Of a DNA stretch of 64,000 nt, positions 44,650 to 54,675 are shown piece after piece; the stretch's first letter is position 1, and each line of letters begins with the position of its first letter. A model generated the notes under the pieces. The model worked only from the letters and a program-made list of their open reading frames with translations, had not been told where the DNA came from and searched no databases. Source of the stretch: an uncultured Lachnospiraceae bacterium (GTDB lineage Bacteria; Bacillota; Clostridia; Lachnospirales; Lachnospiraceae); the NCBI GenBank assembly GCA_934351255.1, contig CAKRJH010000004.1, positions 120,812 through 184,811 of the forward strand, in the 5' to 3' direction. Both the position numbers and the translations under genes were made by a program.

Positions 44650-45063
44650 ATGCCAAGAGTAACAACTTATAATCCGAAAAAGGTAACGCTTGCACTTGGA
44701 AACCATATTGCAAGCGGTTTTGCTGATGACAGCTTTATTGTTATTGAGCCTGCCGGAGACGGTAATAGTTATGTAGCAGGAGCGGATGGAGAGGTATGCG
44801 TAAGCGTAGATCCATCTTCTATTTACACAGTAAAGGTATCTGTTCTTCAGAACTCTAAGACTAACGCATATTGCAAGAAGATGTATGAGAAGATGAAGAA
44901 AAACGGAAAAGGATTTTTCCCTGTTACAGTAAAAGATCTCGTTGGAAATGAAAAATTCAGTGCTTCTACTGGTTGGATTACTAAAATCGCAGGCAAAACT
45001 TACGGAAAGGCTCAGAACAACCGTGAGTGGGAGATTGTGGTAGCTGACGGTGTAGAAAGTTAG
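44650..45063 (+). CDS. Tail tube protein (DUF3277-like)
   Basis: 137 residues, beta-rich, with NSKTNAYCKKMYEKMKKNGKGFFPVTVKDL fitting DUF3277-type inner tube proteins. Immediately after the sheath gene. Confidence 0.8.
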   Translation: MPRVTTYNPKKVTLALGNHIASGFADDSFIVIEPAGDGNSYVAGADGEVCVSVDPSSIYTVKVSVLQNSKTNAYCKKMYEKMKKNGKGFFPVTVKDLVGNEKFSASTGWITKIAGKTYGKAQNNREWEIVVADGVES

Positions 45064-45073
45064 GAGGTAAAAT

Positions 45074-45613
45074 ATGGCACGATTAAAGCAGCTTGAACCA
45101 AAGAAGGAAACGATTGGAGGTCTGAATTTTTATATAAGACCTTTTCCAGCTATGGTTGCCGCAAACCTTACGGGAGATTTAGCTTCGTTGCTTACCCCGG
45201 TTCTTGCAGCACTTATGCCGCTTGTAGGCAATAGTGACAATGAAAGCGATGGAGAAGATGGAGATTTGATGGACATTGATGTAAATGATGCGGCCGCTTC
45301 CATTTCAAAGAGTATGGAAGGGTTTTCTGGTAGCAAAGTTGAATCGATGATGAAAAAATTGCTCATTGCTCATAAGAATGTAGTCGTTGAACTTCCTGTA
45401 ATGGATGAGGACGATGTGGAGACAGGAGAGTATTCACAGGAAATACTTGATATGGATATCGTAAATGAGATTTTTTGCGGGGATGTACAGAACATGTTCA
45501 TTCTCGCTTTTTATGTTATCCGTTTGAACTTCAATGGTTTTTTCAAGAGACTCGCCGGCCCATCTGGGAAAGCAGGCGAGGCTATAGCGAAGAAGATGAG
45601 GAAGATATTGTAA
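45074..45613 (+). CDS. Tail assembly chaperone, zero-frame product (G)
   Basis: 179 residues. MARLKQLEPKKETIGGLNFYIRPFPAM and an acidic middle fit the tail chaperone family that coats the tape measure protein. Codon 155 begins a T TTT TTC slippery heptamer, allowing a -1 shift to a longer G-T product of 246 residues. Located just before the tape measure gene. Confidence 0.85.
   Translation: MARLKQLEPKKETIGGLNFYIRPFPAMVAANLTGDLASLLTPVLAALMPLVGNSDNESDGEDGDLMDIDVNDAAASISKSMEGFSGSKVESMMKKLLIAHKNVVVELPVMDEDDVETGEYSQEILDMDIVNEIFCGDVQNMFILAFYVIRLNFNGFFKRLAGPSGKAGEAIAKKMRKIL
45538..45580 (+). promoter_or_regulatory. Programmed -1 ribosomal frameshift site
   Basis: T TTT TTC at 45538-45544 is in the correct register of the zero frame (ggT TTT TTC). 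A stem CTCGCC (45551-45556)/GGCGAG (45575-45580), with an inner CCC/GGG pair, begins 6 nt downstream. This is the standard slippery site plus structure of G-GT tail chaperones. Confidence 0.85.
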
Positions 45614-45813
45614 AATACGGAAAACTTGACACCTCACAATTTTCCGAGCTGGAGTTGAGAATGTACATATTGATTAAAGCTAAATTAGCTTCAATGTTCG
45701 AGCTGAAGGAATATTACACCTTAGACGAGGCATTGAAGCTATATGCTTTATATCGTATGGACATGGATATTCAGAATGGAAAGGCTGAGGAAATGAGAGA
45801 AAGGAGGGAATAG
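45544..45813 (+). CDS. Tail assembly chaperone, -1 frame extension (T)
   Basis: 89 codons in the -1 frame, joined to the G frame at the slippery site. The segment IVKYGKLDTSQFSELELRMYIL...YTLDEALKLYALYRMDMD is a helical domain typical of the T part, which recruits the tail tube to the tape measure. No good independent RBS and start precede it. Confidence 0.75.
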   Translation, partial: QETRRPIWESRRGYSEEDEEDIVKYGKLDTSQFSELELRMYILIKAKLASMFELKEYYTLDEALKLYALYRMDMDIQNGKAEEMRERRE

Positions 45814-45815
45814 CA

Positions 45816-48491
45816 TTGACGATAAGAGATATTGCGGTTGCATTTGGTATTGAAGTTGATCAGAAAAGTGTCGGTGCTGCAGAGAATGCCATCAAAGGTG
45901 TAAAAAATATGGCTTCAAAGCTATTAGGCGCTATTGGAATAGGTTTTTCAATTGCTGGCATTGCAAACTTAGCGGAAGCAGCGGCAGATGCAGAGGCATT
46001 AAAATCACAGTTTTCGCAGGTATTTGGAGATTTAGAGCAGGATGCTTCAGACAAGCTTGATAAGATTGCTGATGAAACTGGAGTAACCGTAAATAGAATG
46101 AAGGGCAGTTTTACCCAGATAGCAGCATTTGCAAAAACAACAGGCATGGAACAGGCGGACGCATTAGATATTGCTGACAGATCCATGAAAGCTGTTGCGG
46201 ATTCTGCCGCATTCTATGATAGAAGTATAGAGGATGTAACTAATTCCCTCCAGTCTTTCTTGAAAGGTAATTTTGAAAATGACGCTGCTCTTGGTCTTTC
46301 ATGTACTGAGACAACGAGAAATACAGCCGCAAATGCGTTGTACGGAAAGTCGTTTAAAGACTTGTCGGAAGCGGAAAAACAGTTGACATTACTGCAGATG
46401 GTTGAGGATGCGAATAAAGCCTCTGGTGCAATAGGACAGGCGGCCAGAGAATCTGATACCTGGACCAATCAGCTTGGTAATTTGAAACAGAATGTGCAGG
46501 ATTTGAAAGCGGCTGCTGGAAATGCGTTCTTAAAGCCGGCAGTAATGGTATTAAAACTGCTAAATTCCCTAGTATCAAAGGCAACTGTGGGGATGAAAAA
46601 GCTGACATCAGAGACAGGAATCCTAACCAAAGCATTCAATGGTATGCATGCTTTAGTAAAAAGATTGAAGCCGGCTATTGATCGAATGATGCAGACCTTG
46701 CAGATAGGGGCTAAAAAAGGCATGGGAATGGTGAAAAATGTTATAGATAAACTTGGTGGAGTTGATAACGCTCTGAAGCTCTTGGCTATTATTGCCGGAG
46801 CTTTTTTTATTGTAATGAATTGGAGCAAAATCATATCTGGAGCAAAGGCATTTATTACATTACTTACAAAAATGAAAGGCTTATTCAGCTTGGCAAATTT
46901 GAAGACTTTGGCTATTGTGGCGGCGGTAGTGCTGTTGGCACTGATTGTTGAAGATTTTATAAATTTCCTTATGGGAAATGATTCTGTTATTGGAACAATA
47001 TTTGACAAGGCAGGTATTGGTGCAGATAATGCCAGGGAAGCTATTTTCAAAGCATGGCAGAAAGTTAAAGAATTTCTGCTTAATGTATGGGATTTTCTCA
47101 AACAAGCTGCCGGAATGTGGGTTGATACTGTTAAAGGGTTCTTCGAGAGGCATGGAGAAAGTATAAAGGCTAACTTTATGAGAGTTTGGGGAATCATAAA
47201 AACATTCCTGAGTGGAGTATGGACATTTATCTCCCAGCTGGCGGCAACGATATTTGGAGGAACGGAAGATAGTATAGATGGTTCTACAACAAGCACGAAG
47301 GACAAACTTTTAGCTGTATGGCAAGCTATTCTCGATGCTTTGTCAACGGTTTGGGATGCTTTATATGAAGCTGGGAGTGCTGTATTCAATGCTATTGCGA
47401 CTGTAATAGAAACTGTATTTGGATGGATCCAGGCATTTTGGAATGCGTGGGGCTCTACGATACTCGCATGGTTTAAAGGGCTGTGGGACAACTGCGGACA
47501 ATTTATAAATGGATTCCTCGAAGTAATAAAAGGACTTGCGAATTTTATAAGCTCTGTATTCACAGGAAACTGGTCTGGAGCATGGGAGGCTATCAAACAG
47601 ATATTCTCTGGAATATGGGATATGATTGTAGCTTTCTTACAGCAGGCATGGAACACAATATCAACAGTTCTGACTATTGGGTTAGGTGCTTTGCAAGCAC
47701 TTTGGAACGCAATTTGGGGTGCAATAAGTGCATTTTTCTCTGGAATATGGAATGGAATAGTTTCTTTCTTGACAGGAATATGGAATACAATAACAAGCAC
47801 TATTTCGAATGCAATCAATTCTGCTTATAACACGATAGTTTCAGTGTTGCAGTCCATATACAACTTTTTCAGTAGTATTTTTTCAAACATAGCTAATTCC
47901 GTAAGTTCCACATTCAATAATATAGTGAGTGGAATTAAAGGTGCTGTTGGGAATATCAAATCTGCTATTGTTGATGGATTCAATGCGGCAATCAGCTTTA
48001 TAACAAGCCTTCCGTCAAAGGCGGTCCAATGGGGCGCTGATTTCATCGGGGGCTTAAAAAACGGAATTATGTCTGGTGTGCAGGGGATTGTAAATGCTGT
48101 AAAAGGTATTGGAGATAAGATCAAATCATTTCTGCATTTCTCAGTTCCGGATGAAGGACCACTAACTGATTATGAAAGTTGGATGCCTGATTTTATGGGT
48201 GGACTAGCCGAAGGTATCAGTTCAAACGAGGACACTGTTCTTGACAAAGTTAAAGGGCTTGCAGGCGGCATATCAACCCTTATGAAAGGAGCTACAGCTT
48301 CAGCTGCAACAGCAACTGGAAGTGCAGTAAATAACACAAGTAATACGACAAATGTGACACAGAACAATACCTTCAATAATTCTTACTCTGGCAGTGATGT
48401 ACAGGCACAACAGAATGTATCGAAGGGCATGAAACAGTCGGCACAGGATGCCACAAGCTATATGGCTAAAGGGCTGGCATATGCAAGGTAG
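45816..48491 (+). CDS. Tail tape measure protein
   Basis: 891 residues from a TTG with AAGGAGGG upstream. N-terminal FGIEVDQKSVGAAENAIKG and helical repeats, hydrophobic segments at about 315-375, and Trp-rich periodic repeats in 400-660 (WNAIWGAISAFFSGIWNGIVSF type). C-terminal HFSVPDEGPL motif common in tape measures. Sets tail length, about 130 nm if 1.5 angstrom per residue (estimate). Confidence 0.92.
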   Translation: MTIRDIAVAFGIEVDQKSVGAAENAIKGVKNMASKLLGAIGIGFSIAGIANLAEAAADAEALKSQFSQVFGDLEQDASDKLDKIADETGVTVNRMKGSFTQIAAFAKTTGMEQADALDIADRSMKAVADSAAFYDRSIEDVTNSLQSFLKGNFENDAALGLSCTETTRNTAANALYGKSFKDLSEAEKQLTLLQMVEDANKASGAIGQAARESDTWTNQLGNLKQNVQDLKAAAGNAFLKPAVMVLKLLNSLVSKATVGMKKLTSETGILTKAFNGMHALVKRLKPAIDRMMQTLQIGAKKGMGMVKNVIDKLGGVDNALKLLAIIAGAFFIVMNWSKIISGAKAFITLLTKMKGLFSLANLKTLAIVAAVVLLALIVEDFINFLMGNDSVIGTIFDKAGIGADNAREAIFKAWQKVKEFLLNVWDFLKQAAGMWVDTVKGFFERHGESIKANFMRVWGIIKTFLSGVWTFISQLAATIFGGTEDSIDGSTTSTKDKLLAVWQAILDALSTVWDALYEAGSAVFNAIATVIETVFGWIQAFWNAWGSTILAWFKGLWDNCGQFINGFLEVIKGLANFISSVFTGNWSGAWEAIKQIFSGIWDMIVAFLQQAWNTISTVLTIGLGALQALWNAIWGAISAFFSGIWNGIVSFLTGIWNTITSTISNAINSAYNTIVSVLQSIYNFFSSIFSNIANSVSSTFNNIVSGIKGAVGNIKSAIVDGFNAAISFITSLPSKAVQWGADFIGGLKNGIMSGVQGIVNAVKGIGDKIKSFLHFSVPDEGPLTDYESWMPDFMGGLAEGISSNEDTVLDKVKGLAGGISTLMKGATASAATATGSAVNNTSNTTNVTQNNTFNNSYSGSDVQAQQNVSKGMKQSAQDATSYMAKGLAYAR

Positions 48492-48501
48492 GTGAAAAGG
48501 A

Positions 48502-49125
48502 ATGGCAAGAAATCTAAAACCGGTTAGCATTGCCGGAATAGAAGGGGATGCTCTTATCAGCGAGGATATCAGCTATTCTGCTGACATTCCTGAGTATCCT
48601 GTTGAAAATGGTTACAATGTATCGGACACAATTATATTAAAACCTATTCAGCTGAGCATCACTCTATATATAAGTGATAGCCCAGCTACATGGAGAAATC
48701 GCAAAGGACATAGTCCTTCTGCGGGCAGAACCAAGAAGATATGTGAGAAGTTTGAGAAATTGTATTTTCAGAGAAAATTGGTAAAGGTTGTCACTACAGA
48801 CAAGATATATACCAGTATGGGAATCACATCAATGTCAATTTCTCATAGTTCGGAAATTGGGTACGCACGACAGATACAGTTTTCATTAAAGAAAGTGTAT
48901 ATAACCAAAAGAAAAACGGTTTACATACCTAAATATATTTTGCAGAGTGGAGAATCGAAGAAGAGCGCAGGAAAAGCGACAACGTCATCCAGTAGTTCAA
49001 AATCTTCGGGTTCTTCGACAAGCAAATCTGGAGGCTCTAATAAATCCGGAGGCTCTGGTAAGTCGAGTGGTGGAAAGAAGGGCTCTATATTATATAACAT
49101 CGGGAAAAAAACAGGATTTTTGTAG
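48502..49125 (+). CDS. Dit-like baseplate protein
   Basis: 207 residues. N-terminal 140 residues resemble Dit-like N-terminal domains of contractile phages (AGIEGDALISEDISYSADIPEYPVENG); the tail is Ser/Gly/Lys-rich low complexity (about 150-195). Follows the tape measure gene. Confidence 0.72.
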   Translation: MARNLKPVSIAGIEGDALISEDISYSADIPEYPVENGYNVSDTIILKPIQLSITLYISDSPATWRNRKGHSPSAGRTKKICEKFEKLYFQRKLVKVVTTDKIYTSMGITSMSISHSSEIGYARQIQFSLKKVYITKRKTVYIPKYILQSGESKKSAGKATTSSSSSKSSGSSTSKSGGSNKSGGSGKSSGGKKGSILYNIGKKTGFL

Positions 49126-49136
49126 GAGGTGGGTAA

Positions 49137-49454
49137 ATGCTATATATTACAGTTCCGGATATGAACGATAGCGTATCGTCGGTGACGATTGCAGAAAAAG
49201 AGTATCTTATCCGCTTTACATACAATGGAACAGGAGATTTTTGGAGCTTTGGATTATCAGACACCGACGAAAATCCTATTATTTCTCCGACCAAGATTGT
49301 GCCTAATTTCCCGCTGACACATTTTATGAATTTCACATCATTGCCGGATGGAATATTCGGTGCAATTAGTGAAGAAACAAGACTTACAAGGGAATCTTTC
49401 AATAATGGAACCGCAGAATTTGTTTTTATACCTTGGGATGAATGGGAGGATTAA
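49137..49454 (+). CDS. Baseplate plug protein (DUF6983-like)
   Basis: 105 residues, all-beta. FTYNGTGDFWSFGLSD and FIPWDEWED are in keeping with the small plug protein of contractile tails. RBS AGGAGGTGG. Confidence 0.7.
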   Translation: MLYITVPDMNDSVSSVTIAEKEYLIRFTYNGTGDFWSFGLSDTDENPIISPTKIVPNFPLTHFMNFTSLPDGIFGAISEETRLTRESFNNGTAEFVFIPWDEWED

Positions 49455-49455
49455 A

Positions 49456-50334
49456 ATGGCACAGGAGAATTTTATCAGAAGATATCTTATGAAGGCTGGA
49501 AAAATGGGGCATAACGGATTCCAAATCGGTCAAACTTCAACAGAGAATCCGCATGCATTGCATATAAGTTTTAGCATTGAAAAATCGACATCAGAAACTG
49601 CCAATACAGCCAAGGTACAAATATGGAATTTATCCCCTGCCAATCTCAGCGTCCTTGACGCGGAAGATTGCGTAATTGAATTACAGGCGGGATATGCCAA
49701 TCACATTGCATTGATTCTGGCAGGAAATGTAGTTACATCATCAACAGAGATGGATGGGGCTGACAGAATGACAGAGTTGGAGGTTGTGGATGGAAGAGTA
49801 GCCTTGAGAGACACATATGTGGAGATATCCCGCTCTGGACGAGTTGACAGTAAGGAGGTATTTGACGAGATTGCAGGTGCTATGGGAGTATCAGTTATAT
49901 ACTCAAAAGGCTGCAAGTTTAAGGTTTTACCGCATGGTTTCAGTTTTGTTGGCCCTGCAAAGACTGTACTGAAGAAATTGTGTAAAACATGTGGTCTTTC
50001 TTGGTCTATTCAGAATTCCGTTTTACAGATAAGAAAGCCAAACGAACCTATTACGACTAGGGCATATCTTTTAAGTTCCGATACGGGACTATTAGAGGTG
50101 CCTAAGCGTATAACTATTTCATCAGAGGGTGACGATTCCAGCAGTGGGAAAAGCAATAGTCAGATAGGCTATGAGGTTAAGTATTTTTTGAATGGAGCAA
50201 TTGGTGTGAATGATTATGTAAGACTGGAAAGCGACAAAGTACGTGGCTATTTTAGGATTTATAAGTTGACGATTGATGGCGACAACCTTGAGGGAGATTG
50301 GATATGTACAGCCCAGCTTTTGGAGGTGAAATAA
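49456..50334 (+). CDS. Baseplate hub protein
   Basis: 292 residues; gp27/gpD-like hub pattern HISFSIEKSTSETANTAKVQIWNL, IELQAGYANHIALILAGNV, and GVNDYVRLESDKVRGYFRIYKL. Ring on which the spike sits. ATG 49456 follows GGGAGG. Confidence 0.82.
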   Translation: MAQENFIRRYLMKAGKMGHNGFQIGQTSTENPHALHISFSIEKSTSETANTAKVQIWNLSPANLSVLDAEDCVIELQAGYANHIALILAGNVVTSSTEMDGADRMTELEVVDGRVALRDTYVEISRSGRVDSKEVFDEIAGAMGVSVIYSKGCKFKVLPHGFSFVGPAKTVLKKLCKTCGLSWSIQNSVLQIRKPNEPITTRAYLLSSDTGLLEVPKRITISSEGDDSSSGKSNSQIGYEVKYFLNGAIGVNDYVRLESDKVRGYFRIYKLTIDGDNLEGDWICTAQLLEVK

Positions 50335-50903
50335 TGTTACAAGAATTTGTAGAACAGGTTGAAAAAACAGCACGGTCAGTAATGGAAGAGATGCACACTG
50401 CTATACCGGGAAAAATAACTGCGTTCAATGCAGGAACAGGCTTTGCTACTGTAAAACCTTATGGAACATATACGACTGATGCCGGCAGAAAGATGGCATA
50501 TCCAACAGTTACAGAAGTTCCAGTTATCATTCCTCAAAGCCCAATGAATGATATTTATATCGCATTCCCGATAACAGCAGGAATGGATTGCCTGCTCATA
50601 GTTTCTGAACAGGAACTGGACGCATGGATTGGAGGCGGTGAATCTGAAAATGACATTCGCTTTGACTTGACAAGTGCAATAGCAATACCGGGGCTGCTTA
50701 ATAAGGGAAGTGCGACACTGAAAGAGGCATGCAGCAAAGAAAGCATAATATTGCAGAATGGAAATTCTAAGTTATCTATAAATAAAGAAAATGTGGAAAT
50801 AAAAGGAAACCTGATTGTGAGTGGCGATGTAAAAGCAAAGAATGTATCTCTTATAAATCACACTCATACAGGTGTACACGGAGACACATCAAAGGCAAAA
50901 TAA
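50334..50903 (+). CDS. Gp138-family membrane-puncturing spike
   Basis: 189 residues. GKITAFNAGTGFATVKPYG, DIYIAFPITAGMDCLLIVSEQ and the C-terminal VSLINHTHTGVHGDTSK end (HxH iron site) match Gp138. Start ATG overlaps the hub stop (TAATG). Confidence 0.88.
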   Translation: MLQEFVEQVEKTARSVMEEMHTAIPGKITAFNAGTGFATVKPYGTYTTDAGRKMAYPTVTEVPVIIPQSPMNDIYIAFPITAGMDCLLIVSEQELDAWIGGGESENDIRFDLTSAIAIPGLLNKGSATLKEACSKESIILQNGNSKLSINKENVEIKGNLIVSGDVKAKNVSLINHTHTGVHGDTSKAK

Positions 50904-50919
50904 AGAAGGAGGCGAGGAA

Positions 50920-51267
50920 GTGGATATATTGCTCGACAGTAATGGCGACTTGGCATTCAAGGGAACAGACATTGTCCTTGCCAATTCTGTTCGCCAAAAG
51001 ATAAAAATTCGGTTAAAGTGGTTTTTTCAAGAATGGAGATGGGATGATGAAGCCGGTGTTCCGTATTTTGAATATCTTTTTGTGAAAAATCCAGATATAG
51101 ACCAGATTAAAGAATTGATAGAAGAACAAATTTTCAATGTAGATGAAATTACGGAAGTTAATGATGTATCTATAGAAATTGATAGCTTGAAAAGGTCGGC
51201 AGTAATCCGATACGAAGCTGTTACAGATGAAAAAACATATAAGGAAGAGGTGAAGATTGGTGGCTGA
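50920..51267 (+). CDS. Baseplate wedge protein (gpW/gp25-like)
   Basis: 115 residues from GTG after AGGAGGCGAGG. DILLDSNGDLAFKGTDIVLANSVRQKIKIRLKWF plus RWDDEAGVPYFEYLF are typical of DUF2634/gp25-like wedge proteins of Firmicutes myophages. Confidence 0.85.
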   Translation: MDILLDSNGDLAFKGTDIVLANSVRQKIKIRLKWFFQEWRWDDEAGVPYFEYLFVKNPDIDQIKELIEEQIFNVDEITEVNDVSIEIDSLKRSAVIRYEAVTDEKTYKEEVKIGG

Positions 51268-52720
51268 ATATGGAATTACAGATAAAGGATTCGAGATTAA
51301 AAGATTGGATGAAATATTGGAAGAACTTCATTCAGAACTTTCTGGAAAATTTGGATTTAACACCAGATTGGATCCTCAATCATTTCTGAATGTACTAATA
51401 ACAACATACGGCGGACAAATTTCTGAACTTTGGGAAGTGGCACAGGCCAGTTATTATGCAAAATATCCGTCTACAGCTGAAGGAGTAAGCCTTGATAATG
51501 CTGTACAGTATGGTGGCATTCGACGAAGCCCTAATAAATACAGCTATTACACATTGCATTGTACAGGCGATGATGGAACGGTTGTAAGGCAGGGAGCTAC
51601 AGTTGCGACAAATACAGCACCACAAGCTAAACTGGCGGCTGTATCTGAATTCGTTATAACAAGAGAAAATTTCAATCGGGTGTCAATAAGAGTTGCTGCT
51701 CCTGTAACGGGAGCTATTTATTCCGTATCAATAAATGGTGTTCAGTATAGTTTTACGAGCAGTTCTGATGATGAATTGTCTATTATTGAGGGGCTGAGTA
51801 AGGTTGTTAAGCCAGATGGATATAAAGTGTCGGTGAATGAAAGCAGTATTACGCTTGATATAATTTGCGAATCATCTTCAAGGAGTGGCATCCTGGTTCT
51901 GTCAGACAATTTAACAACATCAAGTGTCACTACTCTTGCTGATTTTGCCACAGTAGAGTATGGAAAACTCATATTCCCGAATGGAACAATCACTGTTATG
52001 GTTACCAATATCAGTGGATTTAATGCTGTTGAGAATCTAATCGAACCAACTTATGGAAGATTACAGGAAACAGATGTGGAACTTAGACATTCATATCTTG
52101 CAAAATCGGCTATTCGGTCCACAAGAATGATAGACAGTATTTGCTCGCAACTGATAAATAATGTTCCGAATGTCGAGAGTGCCACAGGATATGAAAATGA
52201 TACGGATGATACGGATAAAGAAGGAAGACCACCACACAGTGTTGAAATAATTGTGGACGGAGGAGATGAAACAAGCATTGCAAGTATTATTTTAGATAAA
52301 AAAGCTGCTGGAATTCAAACCTTCGGTTCTATTACTGTTAATGTGGCAACAGAGTATGGAGATTCTATCCCTGTAAGTTTCAATAGACCAGAATATATCT
52401 ATGTATGGATGAAAGTTACTTTGGATGCTGATAAGTCATATTTACCTACTAATTACGCAAATCTGACAATAGAATCAATTGTAGAAGATGCCTCAAAGTT
52501 GCAGGCTGGCGACAATATGTTGTCCCAGACTTTTAATGATGGAATTTATTCTGCAGTCGGTGGTGTAACCTATGTTGACATCAAATGTGCAGCAACAAAG
52601 GATAGTGAGCATATACCAACCAGTGAAGAGTACACGAAAGTAAATGTAAGTGTGGAAAGCAGACAGAAAATAGTCATTGCCGACACAAGAATTGAGGTGG
52701 TATATAGTGGGCATTCTTGA
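51260..52720 (+). CDS. Baseplate J-like protein
   Basis: 486 residues. LDEILEELHSELSGKFG, ASYYAKYPSTAEGVSLDNAVQYGGIRR and the ETDVELRHSYL motif define Baseplate_J. Builds the wedge that links sheath to receptor-binding proteins. GTG at 51260 chosen; TTG at 51257 is also possible. Confidence 0.9.
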   Translation: MAEYGITDKGFEIKRLDEILEELHSELSGKFGFNTRLDPQSFLNVLITTYGGQISELWEVAQASYYAKYPSTAEGVSLDNAVQYGGIRRSPNKYSYYTLHCTGDDGTVVRQGATVATNTAPQAKLAAVSEFVITRENFNRVSIRVAAPVTGAIYSVSINGVQYSFTSSSDDELSIIEGLSKVVKPDGYKVSVNESSITLDIICESSSRSGILVLSDNLTTSSVTTLADFATVEYGKLIFPNGTITVMVTNISGFNAVENLIEPTYGRLQETDVELRHSYLAKSAIRSTRMIDSICSQLINNVPNVESATGYENDTDDTDKEGRPPHSVEIIVDGGDETSIASIILDKKAAGIQTFGSITVNVATEYGDSIPVSFNRPEYIYVWMKVTLDADKSYLPTNYANLTIESIVEDASKLQAGDNMLSQTFNDGIYSAVGGVTYVDIKCAATKDSEHIPTSEEYTKVNVSVESRQKIVIADTRIEVVYSGHS

Positions 52721-53864
52721 TAAATGGTTAGACGATTTACCACAGCAGTTTCAAGGAAAGAAGCACATAGAAGACCTTATTTCGGTATTTGCAAAACAAA
52801 TGGAAGATTTACATAGGGTGTTCAAACAACTTGACGCAGAGACAGATTTAGAGAGTGCTGTTGGTGCGAATTTGGATATGGTAGGAGATATTGTAACTCT
52901 TACACGAAAAGAAGCAGGTGTTTTAGCTGGCATAGATGTTGAAGATCCGGTTATCAGCGATGAACGATACCGGCAGTTCTTAAAGTATCAAATGCTGGTC
53001 AATACAAACGAATGTACTTATCGTGATCTTATGGATGGATTGGCACTTCTGTGGGATGTATCTCCAATTTATTACAGAGAGGATCCGGCTCTGCCTGCGG
53101 TGATTATACTTACGATGCCATTCCTTACACCGGGAGGCAAAGTTGTTACATTGGGCGAGGTTCCAATGGTAAAGCCTGCGGGTGTCAGAATTGAATTTGA
53201 GTATTATATCAAGGCTATCGTTGAGATAGCCTTTAATTTTTGGATTTCTTCGTATGATGTCCCGAGGTGCAATACCATTGTTTGTGGTACGCATCCGAGG
53301 AGAGCAACACTCGGTACTATTATCGAAATCCGTTGCGAACAGGATACAAATGCCTTGATAGCAGCTTTTGAATCAAGCAAAACAGGTACAATTCGGATAG
53401 GCGGAACTGCATATAATGCGACACTTGGACAATTGCTTAAAAAGGATATAGAAATTGAGATTGACAGCAACCTACAAATCGTAGACTTTCTGCAGTCTGG
53501 ACAAAGTGTGGCAGGATTGAAGCCAAATAAGGCAAAGAAGGGAATGATAATTCCGAAAGATATTCTTATCGATGGAAGCACATATTTACAGAAATACAAC
53601 ATGCCAGCTTCTGGCCGTCAAACATCTGGCGGTGGAGTGCTGGCTGATTCTTTATCCGTGGATGTTCAGAGCGGCATACAAGCTGAGGAAAATATAATGC
53701 TTGGAACATCAACCGAGATATATGCCTCGCCAGAGCACAAAGCTGGTAAAGCATATAAAACGCTTGCTGTTTCATCATCAGAAACAGAGGCAGATGTAAA
53801 TGTATTCATTGCTTCGGCTACCATCAGACGATGTGGAACCAGAAGCTGTGGAAATAAAGAATAG
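52707..53864 (+). CDS. Tail protein I-like/DUF2612 baseplate protein
   Basis: 385 residues from a GTG. GILDKWLDDLPQQFQG, DLESAVGANLDMVGDIV and RYRQFLKYQMLVNTNECTYRDLMDGL follow the gpI/DUF2612 pattern. The C-terminal part probably contacts the fibre or receptor-binding protein. Confidence 0.78.
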   Translation: MGILDKWLDDLPQQFQGKKHIEDLISVFAKQMEDLHRVFKQLDAETDLESAVGANLDMVGDIVTLTRKEAGVLAGIDVEDPVISDERYRQFLKYQMLVNTNECTYRDLMDGLALLWDVSPIYYREDPALPAVIILTMPFLTPGGKVVTLGEVPMVKPAGVRIEFEYYIKAIVEIAFNFWISSYDVPRCNTIVCGTHPRRATLGTIIEIRCEQDTNALIAAFESSKTGTIRIGGTAYNATLGQLLKKDIEIEIDSNLQIVDFLQSGQSVAGLKPNKAKKGMIIPKDILIDGSTYLQKYNMPASGRQTSGGGVLADSLSVDVQSGIQAEENIMLGTSTEIYASPEHKAGKAYKTLAVSSSETEADVNVFIASATIRRCGTRSCGNKE

Positions 53865-53875
53865 GAGGTAGCAAG

Positions 53876-54190
53876 ATGGGATTCTGGGAAAAAGATTTTC
53901 TCGACAGAAGACGGCAGGAATGGATGAGCTCTATTCATAAATTCCAGTACCAAGTAAATGGAAATTGGTATGATGCCAAAATCAATAGTAAGAAAATCAC
54001 AGGCAACAAGATTGTTTTTATTGTAAGTTTGCTCACCACTCCCAAGACAGCCCACACAATTACCGGAATTCGCCTTTGGGACATTACCGGTCGCATTTGT
54101 GGAGGACTGGAAGTTGCCGTTAAAAGGACGGCAAATCAGGGTGTGTTAGCTAAATTTGAATTTCCAATTTACGAGAAAGGAGATGAATAG
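53876..54190 (+). CDS. Hypothetical tail-region protein
   Basis: 104 residues, beta-rich (GNKIVFIVSLLTTPKTAHTI). RBS AGGAGG. Probably a minor baseplate or adaptor protein by position. Confidence 0.55.
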   Translation: MGFWEKDFLDRRRQEWMSSIHKFQYQVNGNWYDAKINSKKITGNKIVFIVSLLTTPKTAHTITGIRLWDITGRICGGLEVAVKRTANQGVLAKFEFPIYEKGDE

Positions 54191-54192
54191 GG

Positions 54193-54675
54193 ATGAATGT
54201 ATTACCAGAATATTTGGAAGGCAACAGAACTGGCTCATACACACCAGAACAGTGGCTTGACGAAGTAAAGGACAAAGATTCGGACGAGATTATCCAGGAG
54301 GGAACTCCAATGGATGCCGAACACTTCAATCACATGGAGCAGGGCATTCATAACAACTCACTTATGTTGGCTCTTTTGTTAGAGAATGTAAAGCATACTC
54401 AGCAAAGCGTAGAGTCTGTTGATGGTGAGGAACTTGAAGTTACATTGACCAACACAAAGGATTTCTATTTTAATAATTCTGTTAAGACTGTGGCGCTTGC
54501 GAATATGCGTAGCACATTGGATTACAGGGTTATCACAGAAGTACAAGGCAATCCTGTAAATGTTGGCGATGTGGTTGTCTATGATAAGCAGGTGAATGGC
54601 TTTAAGATTGCTTTTACAGGCAGTGCTAAAAGCGTGACTGTTCGCTGCTTTGTACAGGGAGGAGGTACGGTGTAG
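54193..54675 (+). CDS. Tail-fibre-like adaptor protein
   Basis: 160 residues. GTPMDAEHFNHMEQGI is a short motif common at the N terminus of Firmicutes tail fibres and receptor-binding proteins; C-terminal part is beta-rich. May link the baseplate to the diversified protein at 55198. Confidence 0.6.
   Translation: MNVLPEYLEGNRTGSYTPEQWLDEVKDKDSDEIIQEGTPMDAEHFNHMEQGIHNNSLMLALLLENVKHTQQSVESVDGEELEVTLTNTKDFYFNNSVKTVALANMRSTLDYRVITEVQGNPVNVGDVVVYDKQVNGFKIAFTGSAKSVTVRCFVQGGGTV

Noticed and set aside
45475..45813. Independent gene for the tail chaperone T segment
   Set aside because: No good start and RBS; the slippery site and stem explain it better as a frameshift product.
46469..47818. 449-residue antisense ORF in the tape measure gene
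   Set aside because: Arises from repetitive Trp-rich codons; no RBS or family; tape measure fits the plus frame.
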